Assembly (NCBI GenBank): GCA_022818135.1
Contig: JAFMSR010000010.1
Span: 30,132,746 to 30,196,745, forward strand
DNA: 64,000 bases
Origin: Saxidomus purpurata
Lineage: Eukaryota; Mollusca; Bivalvia; Venerida; Veneridae
Direction: 5' to 3'
In this document: one piece after another, positions 48,341-60,635 of the stretch
Layout of the letters: each line of letters begins with the position of its first letter
How positions within the stretch are numbered: the stretch's first letter is position 1
Notes under the pieces: generated by a model
What the model saw: the letters and a program-made list of their open reading frames with translations, nothing else
Told to the model about the DNA's origin: nothing
Database searches by the model: none
Made by a program: the position numbers and the translations under genes

Positions 48341-51300
48341 GTAAGAACAATTTTTTTGTGAGTAATTAATTATAAAAAGCTGCATTTTTGAGAAAAACTG
48401 CATGTAACATTTGTTGCAAATTTGGCCTGATTTTAAGCCAATTGTATTAGCCACAATATCTGCATGACCAGTTGAAGATACAGGTACAGTAAGTAAAGGT
48501 AATAGGCCTTTATTACAGGCATTAGCAAATTTATTGCGAGGGAGCGTCAGCAAACCAAAATTTAAAAATACATGAACTTAAAATATCTATTCTTAGAGAT
48601 TACACATATGTACAAAAAATCTTTCATAAGTGCAGAAATATTTTTGAGACTGGTCAAGTTGCCTAAACTCAACCATGTAGAACTCATGGAGAGGAAAATT
48701 ATTCAGAAACTAGACCTATCACTAAATGTGATTAATACCCCTGAAAGACTGCTTTATAAGCTGAGAAAGTTTGTAGTAACAGAATACCTTGCAAAATTAC
48801 TAAAATAGAGATATTGTCCTTGGCACTAACTCTGTAATTTGTTGAGTTATGGTTCTTGTACACTGCACTGCCTCTCATTGTGCTGGACCATTTTACAGTA
48901 AACTCCGTATATATCGACTCTGGATATAACGTAACTTCGGATAAAACAAACAGTTTTTTTGACCCGATTTTTTCCCTTCTTTGTTTAATGTAAAAATATA
49001 TGGTTATATCGTACTCCGGTTATAAGGAAACTTCGGATATAAGGAACAATATTTTCTGGCCCAACAATGAAAAATGTACAGTAAAGTGATTGTATATATC
49101 GAACTGCAAATATGTTCCAAAGAGTTAAAAAATTCTGTTGATTTTGCACTTTTCTTTTTTCGTCTGCATTGTATTTTTCGTAGCGCACTTGTAGTTAATA
49201 TTCATTAAGGTAAATCATTACACATATGTAACCTTGTAGTTAACTCATTAAATGAGAATACAAATATAATTGCTACATGTAAGTGCGATATTCAAGTAAA
49301 ATGCAGACGGTGTTAAATCGCAGATTGGGAAATACCTTGGTAAATATTTCAAGTTATGGCAAGTGAGCAAAAATCAGCTTTCTTCAATTGGTGTTTATAC
49401 AGACGGAGTTTTGAAATTTCTGTCCATTCATAAAACATTTACATTTGTACATGTATCATGGAGAAAAAACATAAAACGCTCACATTAGAAAATAAATTAA
49501 CATTTATTTATAGCTCTTCAAAAAGGAGGTATGAACATCAAAAGCAACTATAAATTGATAGTTCGGATTTAGTTACATTTGACTTTAAAATACTTGTTCG
49601 ATATATATTTTAGTTTGATATATATACATCGTATACAAGGAACTTGTTCGATATACGGATATAAGGAACACATTTGATAGGTCCCGAGGAGTTCGTTATA
49701 AGCGGAGTTTACGGTATTAAGTTGTATTGAATTCCAACCAGTAGTTTTCAAGTTCTGCTCTGTACACGGAAAAGTTAAAAATGGGCAATAACTCTGTAAT
49801 TAATAAAGAAAGGGTTATGGTTCTTGTGCACTGCACTTCCTCTAATTGTGTTTGACCATTTGACCACCTGACCGACCGACTGACCAACCACCGGCTGACT
49901 CCTATATATCCCCCTAAACTTCGTTTCGGGGGTATATAACTAAACTAGTTTTAGTAACAAATGTTGACCAAAATGATTATAAAATTTAATGCGGTCCAAA
50001 CCTTTCTCATCATACTGCACATCACCAGTAATGACTTTATAAAGTCATAACTGATAAGCAGAAACAGTCAATTTTTTATATTTTTAGTATCAATGTCCAT
50101 GACTTTTATTAAACTGAGCTGACACAAAATGTCCTCCAAACTTTTTATTTTTTAATAATCTTTCAATATACATTTTGTTTCAATACCTAAGGCATCAGTA
50201 TGAGATTTGAGCAAACATTACAGAAGTCTCTCTTGGGAAAAGAGTATTGCAACATATAAATTCCATGATACAGTAGCATCCGAATTCAATGAAAGCCAAG
50301 AGCTCTTAAAAAATATTGATCATACAATTTTATCACTGTAGGCACCAAAGAGTGTGAAGAATTCTGCAGAAGAACTGGTGAATTACATGTCAACTGTCTC
50401 AAAAGATCCAAGAATGCTGGTGAGGGGCTTCTTTGTTTGGATTTCAGAAAATATCAGGTAATTAGTAAATCTGTATCCATCTTTTAGCCATATAATTCCA
50501 TGTTGTTTACTTTAGAAGTGTTCATCACAATCGGAAGGGGACTACAATTGAGACCTATGTAGTGCTAGAATACTTTTATTTTGTCATATGATAGGCTACA
50601 CTTTACATTTACAGCTTAAGCGTCAACTGTCATTATATTCTAACAATTTCAAAGATCATCTTTGGTTTAGAGATTATTTTGATCATACGATTCCTCACCG
50701 TGAGACTTGACTTTTTTTTAAAATGTGTCTCTGAAGGAGTGCAATCACTGGAGTAACAAGGGGTTTTAGAATATCGACTATTAACTTGCCTCTTTGACAT
50801 AAAGAATTCAATAAAATGTACAGCTTAACTTTGACTGGACTTAACTCAACATGGGGTTAAAGAGATACAGCAAGGACAAGATATATATATATTATTAAGA
50901 TATTTTCTATAAACAAGCCCTAGCAATATTGACCTTTGAAAAAATGACGCAATTCATACTATTCACAACTAGGCTACATGATGATTCTTCCTGCCATGTT
51001 TGATCAAAATCTGGCAAGTGATTAATGCGGCACATAGACATGGCATAACAGACAGACACACAGACATACAGATCTGATAAGCATCAAGGGGGTATGCCTA
51101 AAAATGCTTTCAGTGCTTTGATTTGCGATTTTTTTGACAAACTTACTTTTTTGCATTAATCTGCAGTCTATTTCATTGACTTGATTTTTTATTTAATTGA
51201 TAGATATAATGTTTTATTATATATCTATAATTATTTTGCCAAAAATACAGCCTATATTCAACCATCAAATACGGCCTGACAGAAAAAAAATTCCGTATTG

Positions 51301-53170
51301 TATGTACGTGGAATACAAAAAGCGCGGCAAAATTTGTAAGAGTGCATTCAATTGGCTCTAAAATGCACATGACGTTAATAACGTCGCTTTTGACTGGGTC
51401 GTTACTATTTGTTTATACGATGACGTCAATAAAATGACGTCGAACTATATGTATATTTCGCGCTAAAAAGAGTTTTTCTTTAATTTTAAGCTTAAAATTT
51501 CATTTTAATTCAGTTTATTCGCGCAGACAAGTGTCAGTAGGTATATAATAAAAGGGTTATTAGTATAGTAATGTGATCCATAAGCCGGATTAGCTCTCGT
51601 CGAGGTCGGATCAAACTCGTGCTACGCACTCGTATGATCCGACGCACGACTCGAGCAAATCCGGCATGCTGGATCACGCTACTATACTAATAACCCTATT
51701 GTATCTAACTTACAGATATGATGTTGAGGGATATTTTGGGCGAGCCCAAAGAGCGCAATGTGATGCAGAATCTGTGATGAAAGGTGGAAGAAGTGTGTGT
51801 GAGGGCTATGCAAATGTTATGGAATTAATATGCAGGTAGGCTAACATTTGTTCTCTTTCTTTGCAAAGTACTCAATGCTGAGACTTTGGCTTTATTCTCA
51901 AAGGTAACTCTATAATCATTATAAACTACAACTAACAAAGAACCACTAACATGGAATAAAGTTGCTCACCTGTTATTTCATTCAAAGACATGTTAAATTT
52001 TTTTTTCCCCTTTAGCTCAATTAAATGAGCTAGATTTTCACCTTGACAACTGTCCATCATTGTAGAACATTTTCACCCTAGAACATTGCCTGTCATTAGA
52101 AATATATTTTACATCCCAAAAGGTTTCTTATTGGAAGCTAGCTTTGTGACATATTTTTAACTCATTATAACTGATTTTATATAACAAGAAAAAGATATTC
52201 TTCAATTTTCAGGCAAGCAGGTGTCCCAGTAAAGAAAATATCTGGATATGCCAAGGGATACAGTCACTCAGCTGCAAACCCATTCACTGTGCATACTGAC
52301 ACAAACCATGCCTGGAATGCTGTCCAATTAAAGAACAAATGGTACCTTATAGATAGCACCTGGGGCGCTGGCCACCTTGATAATACCAACTCCTTTAAAA
52401 AGGAATTTAACAACTTCTACTTCCTGACTGATCCAAAACACTTCATCTCAACACATTTTCCATATATGGACAAAGATATGGAAGAAAGCAAGAAATGGCA
52501 ACTTCTCTCTAAACCGATCAGCTTGGATGAATTCAATAAAAATTTGAAATATAGGCCAGATGCTTTCAAGTTAGGAGCCCAGGCTGTAAGTCACCAACAA
52601 GGGTATGTAGAAATGAAAAATGAACTTCAAATGACCTTTAAAAGTATTGGCAAGGAGGAGGTAGTGCTTAGTGCCAGGCTAATGCTCAAGGAAGGTAACA
52701 TATTAAGAGAACAACCAAATGCCACATTTGGATATCCAGAAAATGGACTTTACAAGCTATTGATACATCCCCCTAAACCTGGCACTTATAGGATGAATGT
52801 ATTTGGCAAAGCAGTCTCTGATGAAAGTCTTCAAGGAATTCCTGAAATAATGGAATATTCAATCAATTGCACTGAAGTGAAAGAAAAGGACTTTGAATAT
52901 CCGATGTCCTATACTGCAGCTGGTATTGAGAGAAGTGTTTTACATGAGCCCCTGAAAGGAAAGCTGCCAGGAAATACAGAGATCAAGTTCCGTGTGTCTG
53001 CCCCACATCTGCAGAATGTAAAAGTTGGTGGTTCATACCTTGAGAAGTCAGGAACCATGTTTACAGGAAATATAACCACCGACGCAGTGGGGCAACAAGT
53101 AGTGATGTATGGTACAAGAGGTGATAAATATGGTAGACTGCAAGGATTGTACGCATTCCAAATTGTTTAA
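48188..53170 (+). CDS. KY/hillarin-like transglutaminase-like protein, copy D (4 coding exons, one repeat unit)
   Basis: Exons 48188-48340, 50342-50457, 51716-51835 and 52213-53170 join in frame to 448 codons with GT-AG junctions. The N-terminus is MGCSSSTVSPN, fitting the Gly2/Ser6 myristoylation pattern with Cys3 as a possible palmitoylation site. Residues 19-32 are a single 14-residue repeat, KDTTSGNKGRPNSG. Triad residues are Cys118 (SVCEGYAN), His162 and Asp177. It is the closest relative of B (shared leader, exon 1 design, AQRAQC). Exon 4 starts FTVHTDTNHAWN like A, which suggests past exchange between copies. Intron 1 holds a TA-flanked element nested in another element. Intron 2 holds a palindromic insertion absent from B. 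Confidence 0.87.
48711..49940 (+). mobile_element. Tandem-core element in copy D intron 1 (interrupted)
   Basis: Left end CTAGACCTATCACTAAATGTG...ATACCCC and right end ATATCCCCC...TTTCGGGGGTATATA, with 146-bp-type units. Split by the TA-flanked element at 48894-49716. Confidence 0.75.
48894..49716. mobile_element. TA-flanked inverted-repeat element, nested
   Basis: Termini CAGTAAACTCCGTATATATC and ATAAGCGGAGTTTACGG with TA on both sides. The empty site is visible in the related unit of copy B (GGACCATTGTATGAAGTTG). The GATATAAGGAA motif is repeated subterminally. No transposase. Confidence 0.8.
50342..50457 (+). CDS. Copy D exon 2
   Basis: 116 nt encoding APKSVKNSAEELVNYMSTVS to WISENI. Acceptor ACTGTAG, donor CAG|GTAATT. 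Confidence 0.88.
51213..51700. mobile_element. Insertion with a palindromic end in copy D intron 2
   Basis: Absent from copy B at the same place. The right 145 bp (51553-51697) fold on themselves. AGGGTTATTAGTATAGTAAT and ATACTAATAACCCT are inverse copies, as are GATCC...GCCGGATT and AATCCGGC...GGATC. It ends about 15 bp before the exon 3 acceptor. Confidence 0.7.
51716..51835 (+). CDS. Copy D exon 3 (catalytic Cys exon)
   Basis: 120 nt with GRAQRAQCDAES and SVCEGYANVMELIC. The acceptor CTTACAG follows directly after an inserted palindromic element that stops about 15 bp upstream, so the splice site sits at the insertion edge. Confidence 0.88.
52213..53170 (+). CDS. Copy D exon 4
   Basis: Open for 318 codons, ending AFQIV then TAA. 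All shared motifs are present. Private changes include KEEVVLSARL and GTYRMNV. Confidence 0.92.
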
Positions 53171-53388
53171 CATCTCAGATATTTAAAACATTCTTAGGGG
53201 AAAAAAAACATTATGGAATGCAAACCTACCACATTTATCCTTATTTACACTTCTTAGGTCCCACAGGCAAGCTCTGACCAGAATGTCATAAGAAAACAGA
53301 GACTCTATGTAATACTATTTTATCCATTTATATATTATGCTAAAGAGTAATTCAACAAAACCTGCATAAAATAAGTTTAACAGAAAGA

Positions 53389-53394
53389 ATTAAA
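53389..53394 (+). terminator. Candidate polyadenylation signal, copy D
   Basis: ATTAAA 219 bp after the stop, inside the 3' block shared with A and B. Confidence 0.45.
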
Positions 53395-53399
53395 ATGTT

Positions 53400-56300
53400 T
53401 TAAACTACATACTGGCAAAAAAACTTGCATTACAACCTTATTTTTCTGAAAATGAAGGTTGTGATTTATTTGTTAGAGTATAAAACATTTGCCTTTTGAA
53501 TGTGTGAAAATATGTGAGGTTTTATGTGTTTGTACATGTTCTCTACTTTGTGACATATTTAGGGTTCTTAATTTGTATGTGATGTTCTTGACTTGTTAAA
53601 CTTTGCAAATGCATTATCTTTATGTAGAGAATATGTGCATTGTCTGTCGCATATTTGTAGTTAATGTTAGATTTTGATTGTTATTTCGGGTTGAGGTTAT
53701 TTTCCTTATTCTACATTTTCTTTCAACCATACAATAATGGCACCAATAGCTACTAGTTCTGTATATAAGCTGGAAACAGAATACAACTGTTTCATCATCT
53801 AAAGCCAAGAGCAATCAAGTTTCATGATTTGAACTTTTGTCCTATTTTGTCCTATTATTATATGTCCATTACATTTGGTTATTATACCAGTACCAGGTAA
53901 GTGAAGTATTCCCCGACACCTTTATAATATATGATTTTGACCTTATAGTGCAAAGCCAGGACTTATACACTGTATCTATGTACATCTTTCTATCATCAAA
54001 AGCAATTGAAAACATCTGTTTCGGTATAAAAATAAAACATATAATTTTCCCTGACTAGTAAATTGTTTAACAGTCACTGACTGAAATACCTTCTCAATGT
54101 GCTCTGTAAAAGTTTCTAAAAGTCCCATAAATAGAAACAAAGTTATGTGCCAGACATAAACTCTACTTATAGGCACAAAAAAGTGCCCTTGACCTTAGAA
54201 CTGATGATCAGAGAGTTGATACTGCGGCAGTACTTTCTATGGTACATGATAGTAAAAGTGCTACATGTATATTATATGCTCGCAACATTTTTTTTTTAAT
54301 ATTATTATTTTATACACAATGTAAGAGTGGCAATAAGTAATTCAAGAGCTATTACAACAAAAACCCTGAAAACGCCAGCTTCAACCCAAACATTTTTGTA
54401 TGACAGAGTGTAAAAAAAGTTAAACTTTTATAGATACTTTTTATCTTTAGCCTGATACAATATCATAGGACTAATTATTGATCAGATTGTCTGTACAGTT
54501 TTGTTCCACTCTTATAAACTTATTGTTTGAAGAAGGAAGTTTTTACTGGTAATTAAGACAGCATAAAGTAAAATCACCGAGCATATATCTAATACTTTGT
54601 TAAAACACAACACAATACATTTATTAATTTGTTCCTGATTTGGTGTCAATCAGTTAAGAAAAAGAAAGAATAAGAAATTGTCAAAAATGTTCACTAACAA
54701 ATGTATTAGAAAGAAAATGACATAAATGTGTGCATACATACAGGATTCTTAAACCTCTAACCTCTAAGTGTGACCTTGACCTTCAAGGTAAGGAAATGGG
54801 ACTTGCATGTGATACATCGTCTCAAATTATTGTGCTCAACAGTTGTGCCATGTAATTCTAAACACTTTCAATGCATAACAGAAGTACCATGAATACTGTA
54901 TTCCATGACCTTTAAACTCCAAGTGTTACCTTGATCTTTGAGGTAGGATGTGGGTTTTTGCATGCGACACATCATCTTTATGTGCTAAACATTTCTGCTA
55001 AGTTATTTTAAGATCTTTCAATGCATTAATTACAGAGTTAAAGTCAGGACGAGAATGTGTGCATATATACAGGATTCCATTACCTTGAAACTCTAAGTGT
55101 GTCCTTGACCTTATAAGAAAGGTTGTAGATCTTGTATGCGACACCTGAACATTTGTGCCAAGTCATTTAAAATTCCTTTAATGCTCCTTTAATGTGTGAT
55201 AGAGTTACAGTCCAGACATGAATGTTTGTATATATACAGGATTTAGTTACCTTAAAGCTCTTAAGTGTGACCCTGACCTTTGAGGTAGGGATGTTTGACA
55301 ATACAGTGAAGTTTCAAGTCAATAGGCCAAGGATGCGGAGATACAAACATTTAAACTTACACCAATTATACAAAACTGATTAACAGGAACAACAGAGCAT
55401 GTATTGAATGGTTCACAGTGAACACAGAGCAATGCTGCAACTCTGAGTTCAATGACATACATTTCTAAAATACCTGCTATACATTCTAGTTGTCCTTAGA
55501 TGATACATGGGTCTTGAATGCTACACCTTGTCTTAAGTGCTGAACATTTGTACCATATGATTTGAAAATACTTTCACTCATAAGAAATTTACAGCCTGGA
55601 CACAATTAATGTGTGCACATACTTGTAAGATTTTATTACACTTAAACTGTGTGTTACCTTGACCTTTAAGGTAGGGACGTGGGTCTTGCTAGCAATATGT
55701 CATCTTGATGCAGAGAACATTTGTGCCATATGATTTGAAAATCCTTCATGCATGACAAAGTTACAGCCCACACAGGAAGCAAGAAGGCCAAGATGGCCCT
55801 ATATTGCTCACCTGGCTACTATTGGCTATAACACAAGGTCTACAATTGCATCCTAGAAAGAGAGTATTTTGACCTGATTTGAACAATCTTTGTAAAGGTC
55901 ACTACATAATGCTACATTCGAAATATCTAAGCCATGGGCTTTGTGTTTCTAGACAAGAAAATTGATTAAGTTTTCCCTATAATATAATATGCCTATGTGA
56001 AATCAAGTCATCCCCATGCAGTCTCAATTTTGACCAGAGGGTCATTATTTGAACACTCTTAAAGACTTCATATAGAAATCTATGTAGAAGCAAGTCTATA
56101 AGGTGATGTTACTTGCCACATATCTAAGCTCTAGACCTTGGGGTTTCAGGGGAGAAGAATTTTTAGTTTTCCCTATATAAACAGATGTTTCTCCAAGCAA
56201 CCCTGTGCAGGGTCAATTTTGATTTGATGGTCTTGCTTTGAACAATTTTGGTAGAGGTACACTAAATATCTAAGCTCTAGGTTTTGTGGTTCCAGATGAG

Positions 56301-57470
56301 AAGAATTTTTCAAGTTTTTCTTATATATAAGCATGTAGAGACAATGCTACAACTAGTACTATCAGAAAAAGGGACACTACTCTAATGTCTTACAAACGTC
56401 AGAAATAGTACTAGTTTTCTCCCTTGGCACAAGGTAAAAAATCAAAAGCCCTACCCTGCAGAGCCAGTTTTTACCCCAGGTCCATGATTTACATAACTTT
56501 TGTAGAGGACCATCCAAGCATCATCCACACCAAATATCATAAAATCCAACAAGCGGTTTTGGAGATGTGATTTGAAGTAAAATGTTAACGGACATCGTAC
56601 GCCGGACGGTGAGTGACTAAATTAGCTTACCCTGAGCATGTGCTTAGGTAAGCTAAAAACAGAATGATGGACACACGGACGGGTGGACACTGGCACATTT
56701 CTACACTTAAGTGATTTTTTCCTTAGTATTTTTCGGACTCCTGGTAACCACTAAGCTGGAATATTAAGTGAATGTAAATGACCACCGTACATCCCTAAAC
56801 CGTAGGTGGAATAAATGACCACAGAATGAAAGAATGCTTACTCAGATGCACATACTAAAACTTGGTGGTTCTCTCTGATGTTCTATTAAAAATAGCCACA
56901 TAACCAAAACACCATAAAATTCAATGATATTAAAGAGAATTTACTGTAACCTATGTTTGCCATGGTCACTTAAGCCCCACTTTTCGGGAGCGGACGGTCA
57001 GACAAGTAGATTTCTATAGGCCACCTGCCGTTCTTTTAGTGTGATAAATAAGTATGCATGTCAATGCTTGTGTTTTTCATTTAACACTCAATAAACACTC
57101 CAGCTTTTTAACAAGCCTGGTGCACAACACGTAAACATTGGACCTTGGTTTCAGGTCTCATTCGAAAGACCATTAGTTATGTTAGTGAAAAAGCAGGGGA
57201 TCGAACCTGCCATCCCTGGATTACAAGATCAGCGTGTTATCCACTAGACCAATGATCCACTCTGATGTCTAAATCATACTTGGTCAGCCTTACAACTGCA
57301 TAATACAATTCACAAGTTTCCCTTTCAAATGTTTATACTATAATTGACTGAAATGTTTTGTCCTATCTGCGTTTATAGACAGTAATTAAAGTAATTAGCT
57401 GCTTTTTTACCGAGAGATTAACACTGCAAATGGAACAAAATTGTAATTACGGAAATCTTTGCTAAAAAAT
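53400..57470. other. Intergenic DNA between D and E, repeat relics only
   Basis: Holds the copy D 3' block (to about 53800), diverged GTGACCTTGACC units (54720-55780), a GGCCAAGATGGCCCTATATT element (55786-56655) whose tail reads TTAGGTAAGCTAAA, and a hairpin segment (56855-56988). No gene supported. Confidence 0.55.
57110..57260 (-). mobile_element. tRNA-derived SINE, minus strand
   Basis: The minus-strand head has GGTCTAGTGGATAACACGC (A box) and GCAGGTTCGATCCCCTGC (B box, paired T-arm), then the body motif GTCTTTCGAATGAGAC. It looks tRNA-like enough to be called by a tRNA scanner but joins a SINE body. Confidence 0.65.
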
Positions 57471-57850
57471 AATGTGTTTTCCTTTTTTTGTGAAAAAACA
57501 TAAAATGAAATAATTTCATGTCCTCCATCAAAGATAATTTATAGCACACTTTTACAAAAACAGTAAGTAGTGTAAATATTGTTTTACATCAATGTCAATG
57601 GTTGTACCCGGAGTACTTGAGAAAAGTTACCAATAATTCATCATTCTACACAGACAATCAAACAGGAAATTGGTACCTAGACCTGAAGCAAATGAAAATA
57701 TGTCTAGCCTTTCATGAAGACAATTTGTATTATAAAGAAAGTAGAATTTTAGAACTTGTAGAATTTGTCTTTCATGAAAGGTTGAAAACTTGTCTTTATT
57801 AGAACAGTTCATGTAAAAGTAACTTAACAATTGTGACAGAACATATTTCA

Positions 57851-57859
57851 TATAAAAGG
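57851..57859 (+). promoter_or_regulatory. TATA-like box upstream of copy E
   Basis: TATAAAAGG in the flank block, followed by AACAGTTTGTAAG (possible donor at 58325). The matching TTATAG acceptor and exon 1 are not found downstream. Confidence 0.35.
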
Positions 57860-58510
57860 AGGGAAATGTAAAAATTATTATATAACCAAGGTAGTGCTGC
57901 TTCAAAAAAAGACTAATTTCTTTTAATAATTATGTGAGTATTTCTTACTTTATTTCTTCAAATTTATCAATTTGAAAGCATTTTTCTGTAAGGTGTAACT
58001 ACATGTTTTTCCTGTTTTCACTTTATGATATAAGGAAAACTTCAGCAATCTTCTATATGATCATCAAAATTTCAGCTGACACCTTCATGAAATAAATACT
58101 TTATTAATTAGAACAGTTCATGTAAAATTAACTTTACAATTGTGACAGAATATATCAAAATAAATCAAGGAAAATATTTTAATAATATTATAATAAAATT
58201 GTATAATATATTACATAATTCACTAAAGTTCAAAAGGTCTTTTTTTTCTCTATGTTTTTAACTAAGAAACAGAACTTTGCTTAATCTTACTGTTTTAAAT
58301 GAAGCTTTCTTTACTTAACAGTTTGTAAGGCACTTTCCATTCTAGTGGTTATGGTGTCATAACTGTTCACGTAAAAAATATTAAGAATTGCTGATAATTT
58401 ATGCATTTGCCGTTTTAGAAAATTCTGATTTTCGGTAACATTGATTTTGTTTGCAACCATTTCAGAAATTATGATTTTTCTAAATATTTTTTGGAGTTTA
58501 TGGAGCTGAC

Positions 58511-59038
58511 TACTGTATTTCCTCGCCTATAAGACGACCCCCCTACTTTGCCATGGAAATTGTGTGGGTTTTTAATAAACTCGTTTATAAGACGGGGCAA
58601 TTTCTTAAGTGAAATCCACTTACTTTATTTTCTTCAAGTTTGGATGATTTCTAAGCTAATTTATTTATTTTTTAATCATCAATTTTTTTTAGTATTATAA
58701 ACCAATCTGTGTATTGTCAATTCGGATATTGACATTTGGTGACACTTTGAGAAGATCAATTTGGGGGACCCTGGGCACCCTTAATAAATTATACACAAGC
58801 TGTCATATGTTTTCATAAATTGATTAATCAGTCATGACAGTATGCAATTATCATCTCAAGTGTCACCAAAAATCAATATCCGAATTTACAATACACAGAC
58901 TAGACTGATTATCGGTTTTCTTTACAATAATTATTAACGCTTGGTAAAACACTTGATTCAGATATCAATTTTATGCTGCTTATATCATACCGGAAAAAAA
59001 CAAATATGACGGAAAAAGTATGCACCACTTATTTTTGC
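58511..59038 (-). mobile_element. Truncated inverse copy of the CCGTATTTCCCC element
   Basis: Starts TACTGTATTTCCTCGCCTAT and follows the right half of the element at 7440-8623 in inverse order, stopping at the CGGAAAAAGTATGCACCA region. Lies where copy E exon 1 would be expected. Confidence 0.75.
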
Positions 59039-59085
59039 CATGTTTACAGCAGACACTTTTACGTTTACAAAAGATACTATCATTA

Positions 59086-59433
59086 TATTGAAGGCCAAGG
59101 CCTATTGAAAATAATGGAGACCCCGTCCTAGCACTTGTTGTGATGGGTGAGGGTCATTATTGGAAATAGGCCGGTGGCCAAAATATATATCAACCCTCCC
59201 ACTTTTACTGAATTTTACATTTCTTGGAATATCATACACCCTCCCCTGATTGCTTGATAGCCAACATGAACCTTTAAAACTATGATTCTGCATGAGCAAT
59301 GTGACTGCTTTATATGGCTAGGTCATGTGATTATACAGGTTTTCACCTTTAAAGAGTAGCGATGATGTTACAGTTGAAAGGATAACATGCTATTATTATA
59401 TATATTGAAGGCCAAGGCCTATTGAAAATAATG
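59086..59433. repeat. Direct repeats of about 31 bp around a 285-bp segment
   Basis: ATTGAAGGCCAAGGCCTATT plus GAAAATAATG occurs at 59086-59116 and again at 59402-59433. The segment between has no ORF of note. Confidence 0.6.
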
Positions 59434-59982
59434 AGATTAAAATGGTAAGAAAAATAATCTAGCATGTCCATTGAACTGTGGACAAGGAAATCCCACCGTC
59501 AGCAGAGCCTCGTTTTTGGGACGCATCTCAACCCTGGAGTGGGGTTTCCTTATCCACAACTAATGAACATGGTAGATTTACTTTATCAATCACCTCAGGT
59601 AACTGTTTTGTGGGAAATTGCCAAAGCCTAGTTCCTGCTTAAACAGTTACCCTCGGTGACGGACATTTCGATCTGAACCTCATGCTCATGACAGAAACTT
59701 TTGATCTACCTTTGCAACCAGTCTGATCTGTGTTCATTCTAACAGCTGTAATATCTGTGTCATTGAAAGCAAGCTATATTTTTAAGTTAACAGTTCAATA
59801 TATAAACTTGTTCTTTGTCAAGTGACTGGTAGATCCCTTCAAACTTTAAGACACTGGACTTTACACTGCACAGTATCAAACATCATCGTAGTCAACAGTA
59901 AAATAATCTCTAAAATTTCTTTTAAATTCATTTATTGTTTATTACTGAAAACAGTCACTTTAAAATTTATTTTTCACTGTAG

Positions 59983-60098
59983 GCACCAAAGAGTGTGAAG
60001 AATTCTGCAGAAGAACTGGTGAATTACATGTCAGCTGTCTCAAAAGATCCTAGAATGCTGGTGAGGGGCTTCTTTGTTTGGATTTCAGAAAATATCAG
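59983..60098 (+). CDS. Copy E exon 2
   Basis: 116 nt, phase 0 to 2, acceptor ACTGTAG, donor CAG|GTTAGT. It matches the family consensus (KSV, DPR) except that it has Ala in YMSAVS. Confidence 0.85.
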
Positions 60099-60635
60099 GT
60101 TAGTACAGGTAGCTCATGAAGGACTTTATCATACATGTTCATATTTAAAAAAACACAGCATTAATTAATAGGAAAACAATTTTTTACTTTTCATTGGCAA
60201 AAAATTGTTTTAGTATTATCTATCATTTTAAGATACATCTTTTTACTTCTTTCTTTAACTGTATTACAGTAGCTTTTGATGTACAGAGTATGACTGAAGG
60301 TTATTGAAATTGCAACATCGTTATATATATATATTCTTCTAAATACAGGAACATCTTCAGCTCAAGACTTGAAACTGGCCATACCTTTCTGTGCTTCCAA
60401 AGTCTTGATTTATTTCTTTTCTGTTACTTTATACTCTCACAATACATTTTATAAACTTTATATTTGTTTAATCTCAAGGTATGCTCTATTAGCTTGATCT
60501 TTATCTAACCAACAGATACGACGTTGACGGATTTTTTGGGCAAGCTCCAAGAGCGCCATGTGATGCAGAATCTGTGATGAAGGGAGGCAGAAGTGTGTGT
60601 GCAGGCTATGCAAAAGTTATGGAACTATTATGCAG
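59983..60635 (+). CDS. KY/hillarin-like copy E, partial (exons 2 and 3 only)
   Basis: Exon 2 (59983-60098, APKSVKNSAEEL to WISENI) and exon 3 (60516-60635, YDVDGFFGQAPRAPCDAES, SVCAGYAKVMELLC) have intact GT-AG edges and the usual phases. The residue after the Cys is Ala. Exon 3 resembles copy A. No exon 1 is visible between the recognisable 5' flank (57480-58500) and exon 2. Two mobile-element fragments lie there, so exon 1 may be lost or displaced. No exon 4 is seen up to 64000, so the gene either continues beyond the window or is broken. Confidence 0.75.
60516..60635 (+). CDS. Copy E exon 3
   Basis: 120 nt, phase 2 in and out, acceptor CCAACAG, donor CAG|GTTTGT. The Cys motif is SVCAGYAKV. 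Confidence 0.85.

Noticed and set aside
48572..48808. 78-codon ORF in copy D intron 1
   Set aside because: The shared intron block is also in copy B (29015-29166) but is not open there in the same way, and the ORF runs into a mobile element.
57160..57260. Possible functional tRNA gene, minus strand
   Set aside because: Good A and B boxes, but joined to a body motif shared with the SINE at 28630-28873, so a SINE head is more likely.
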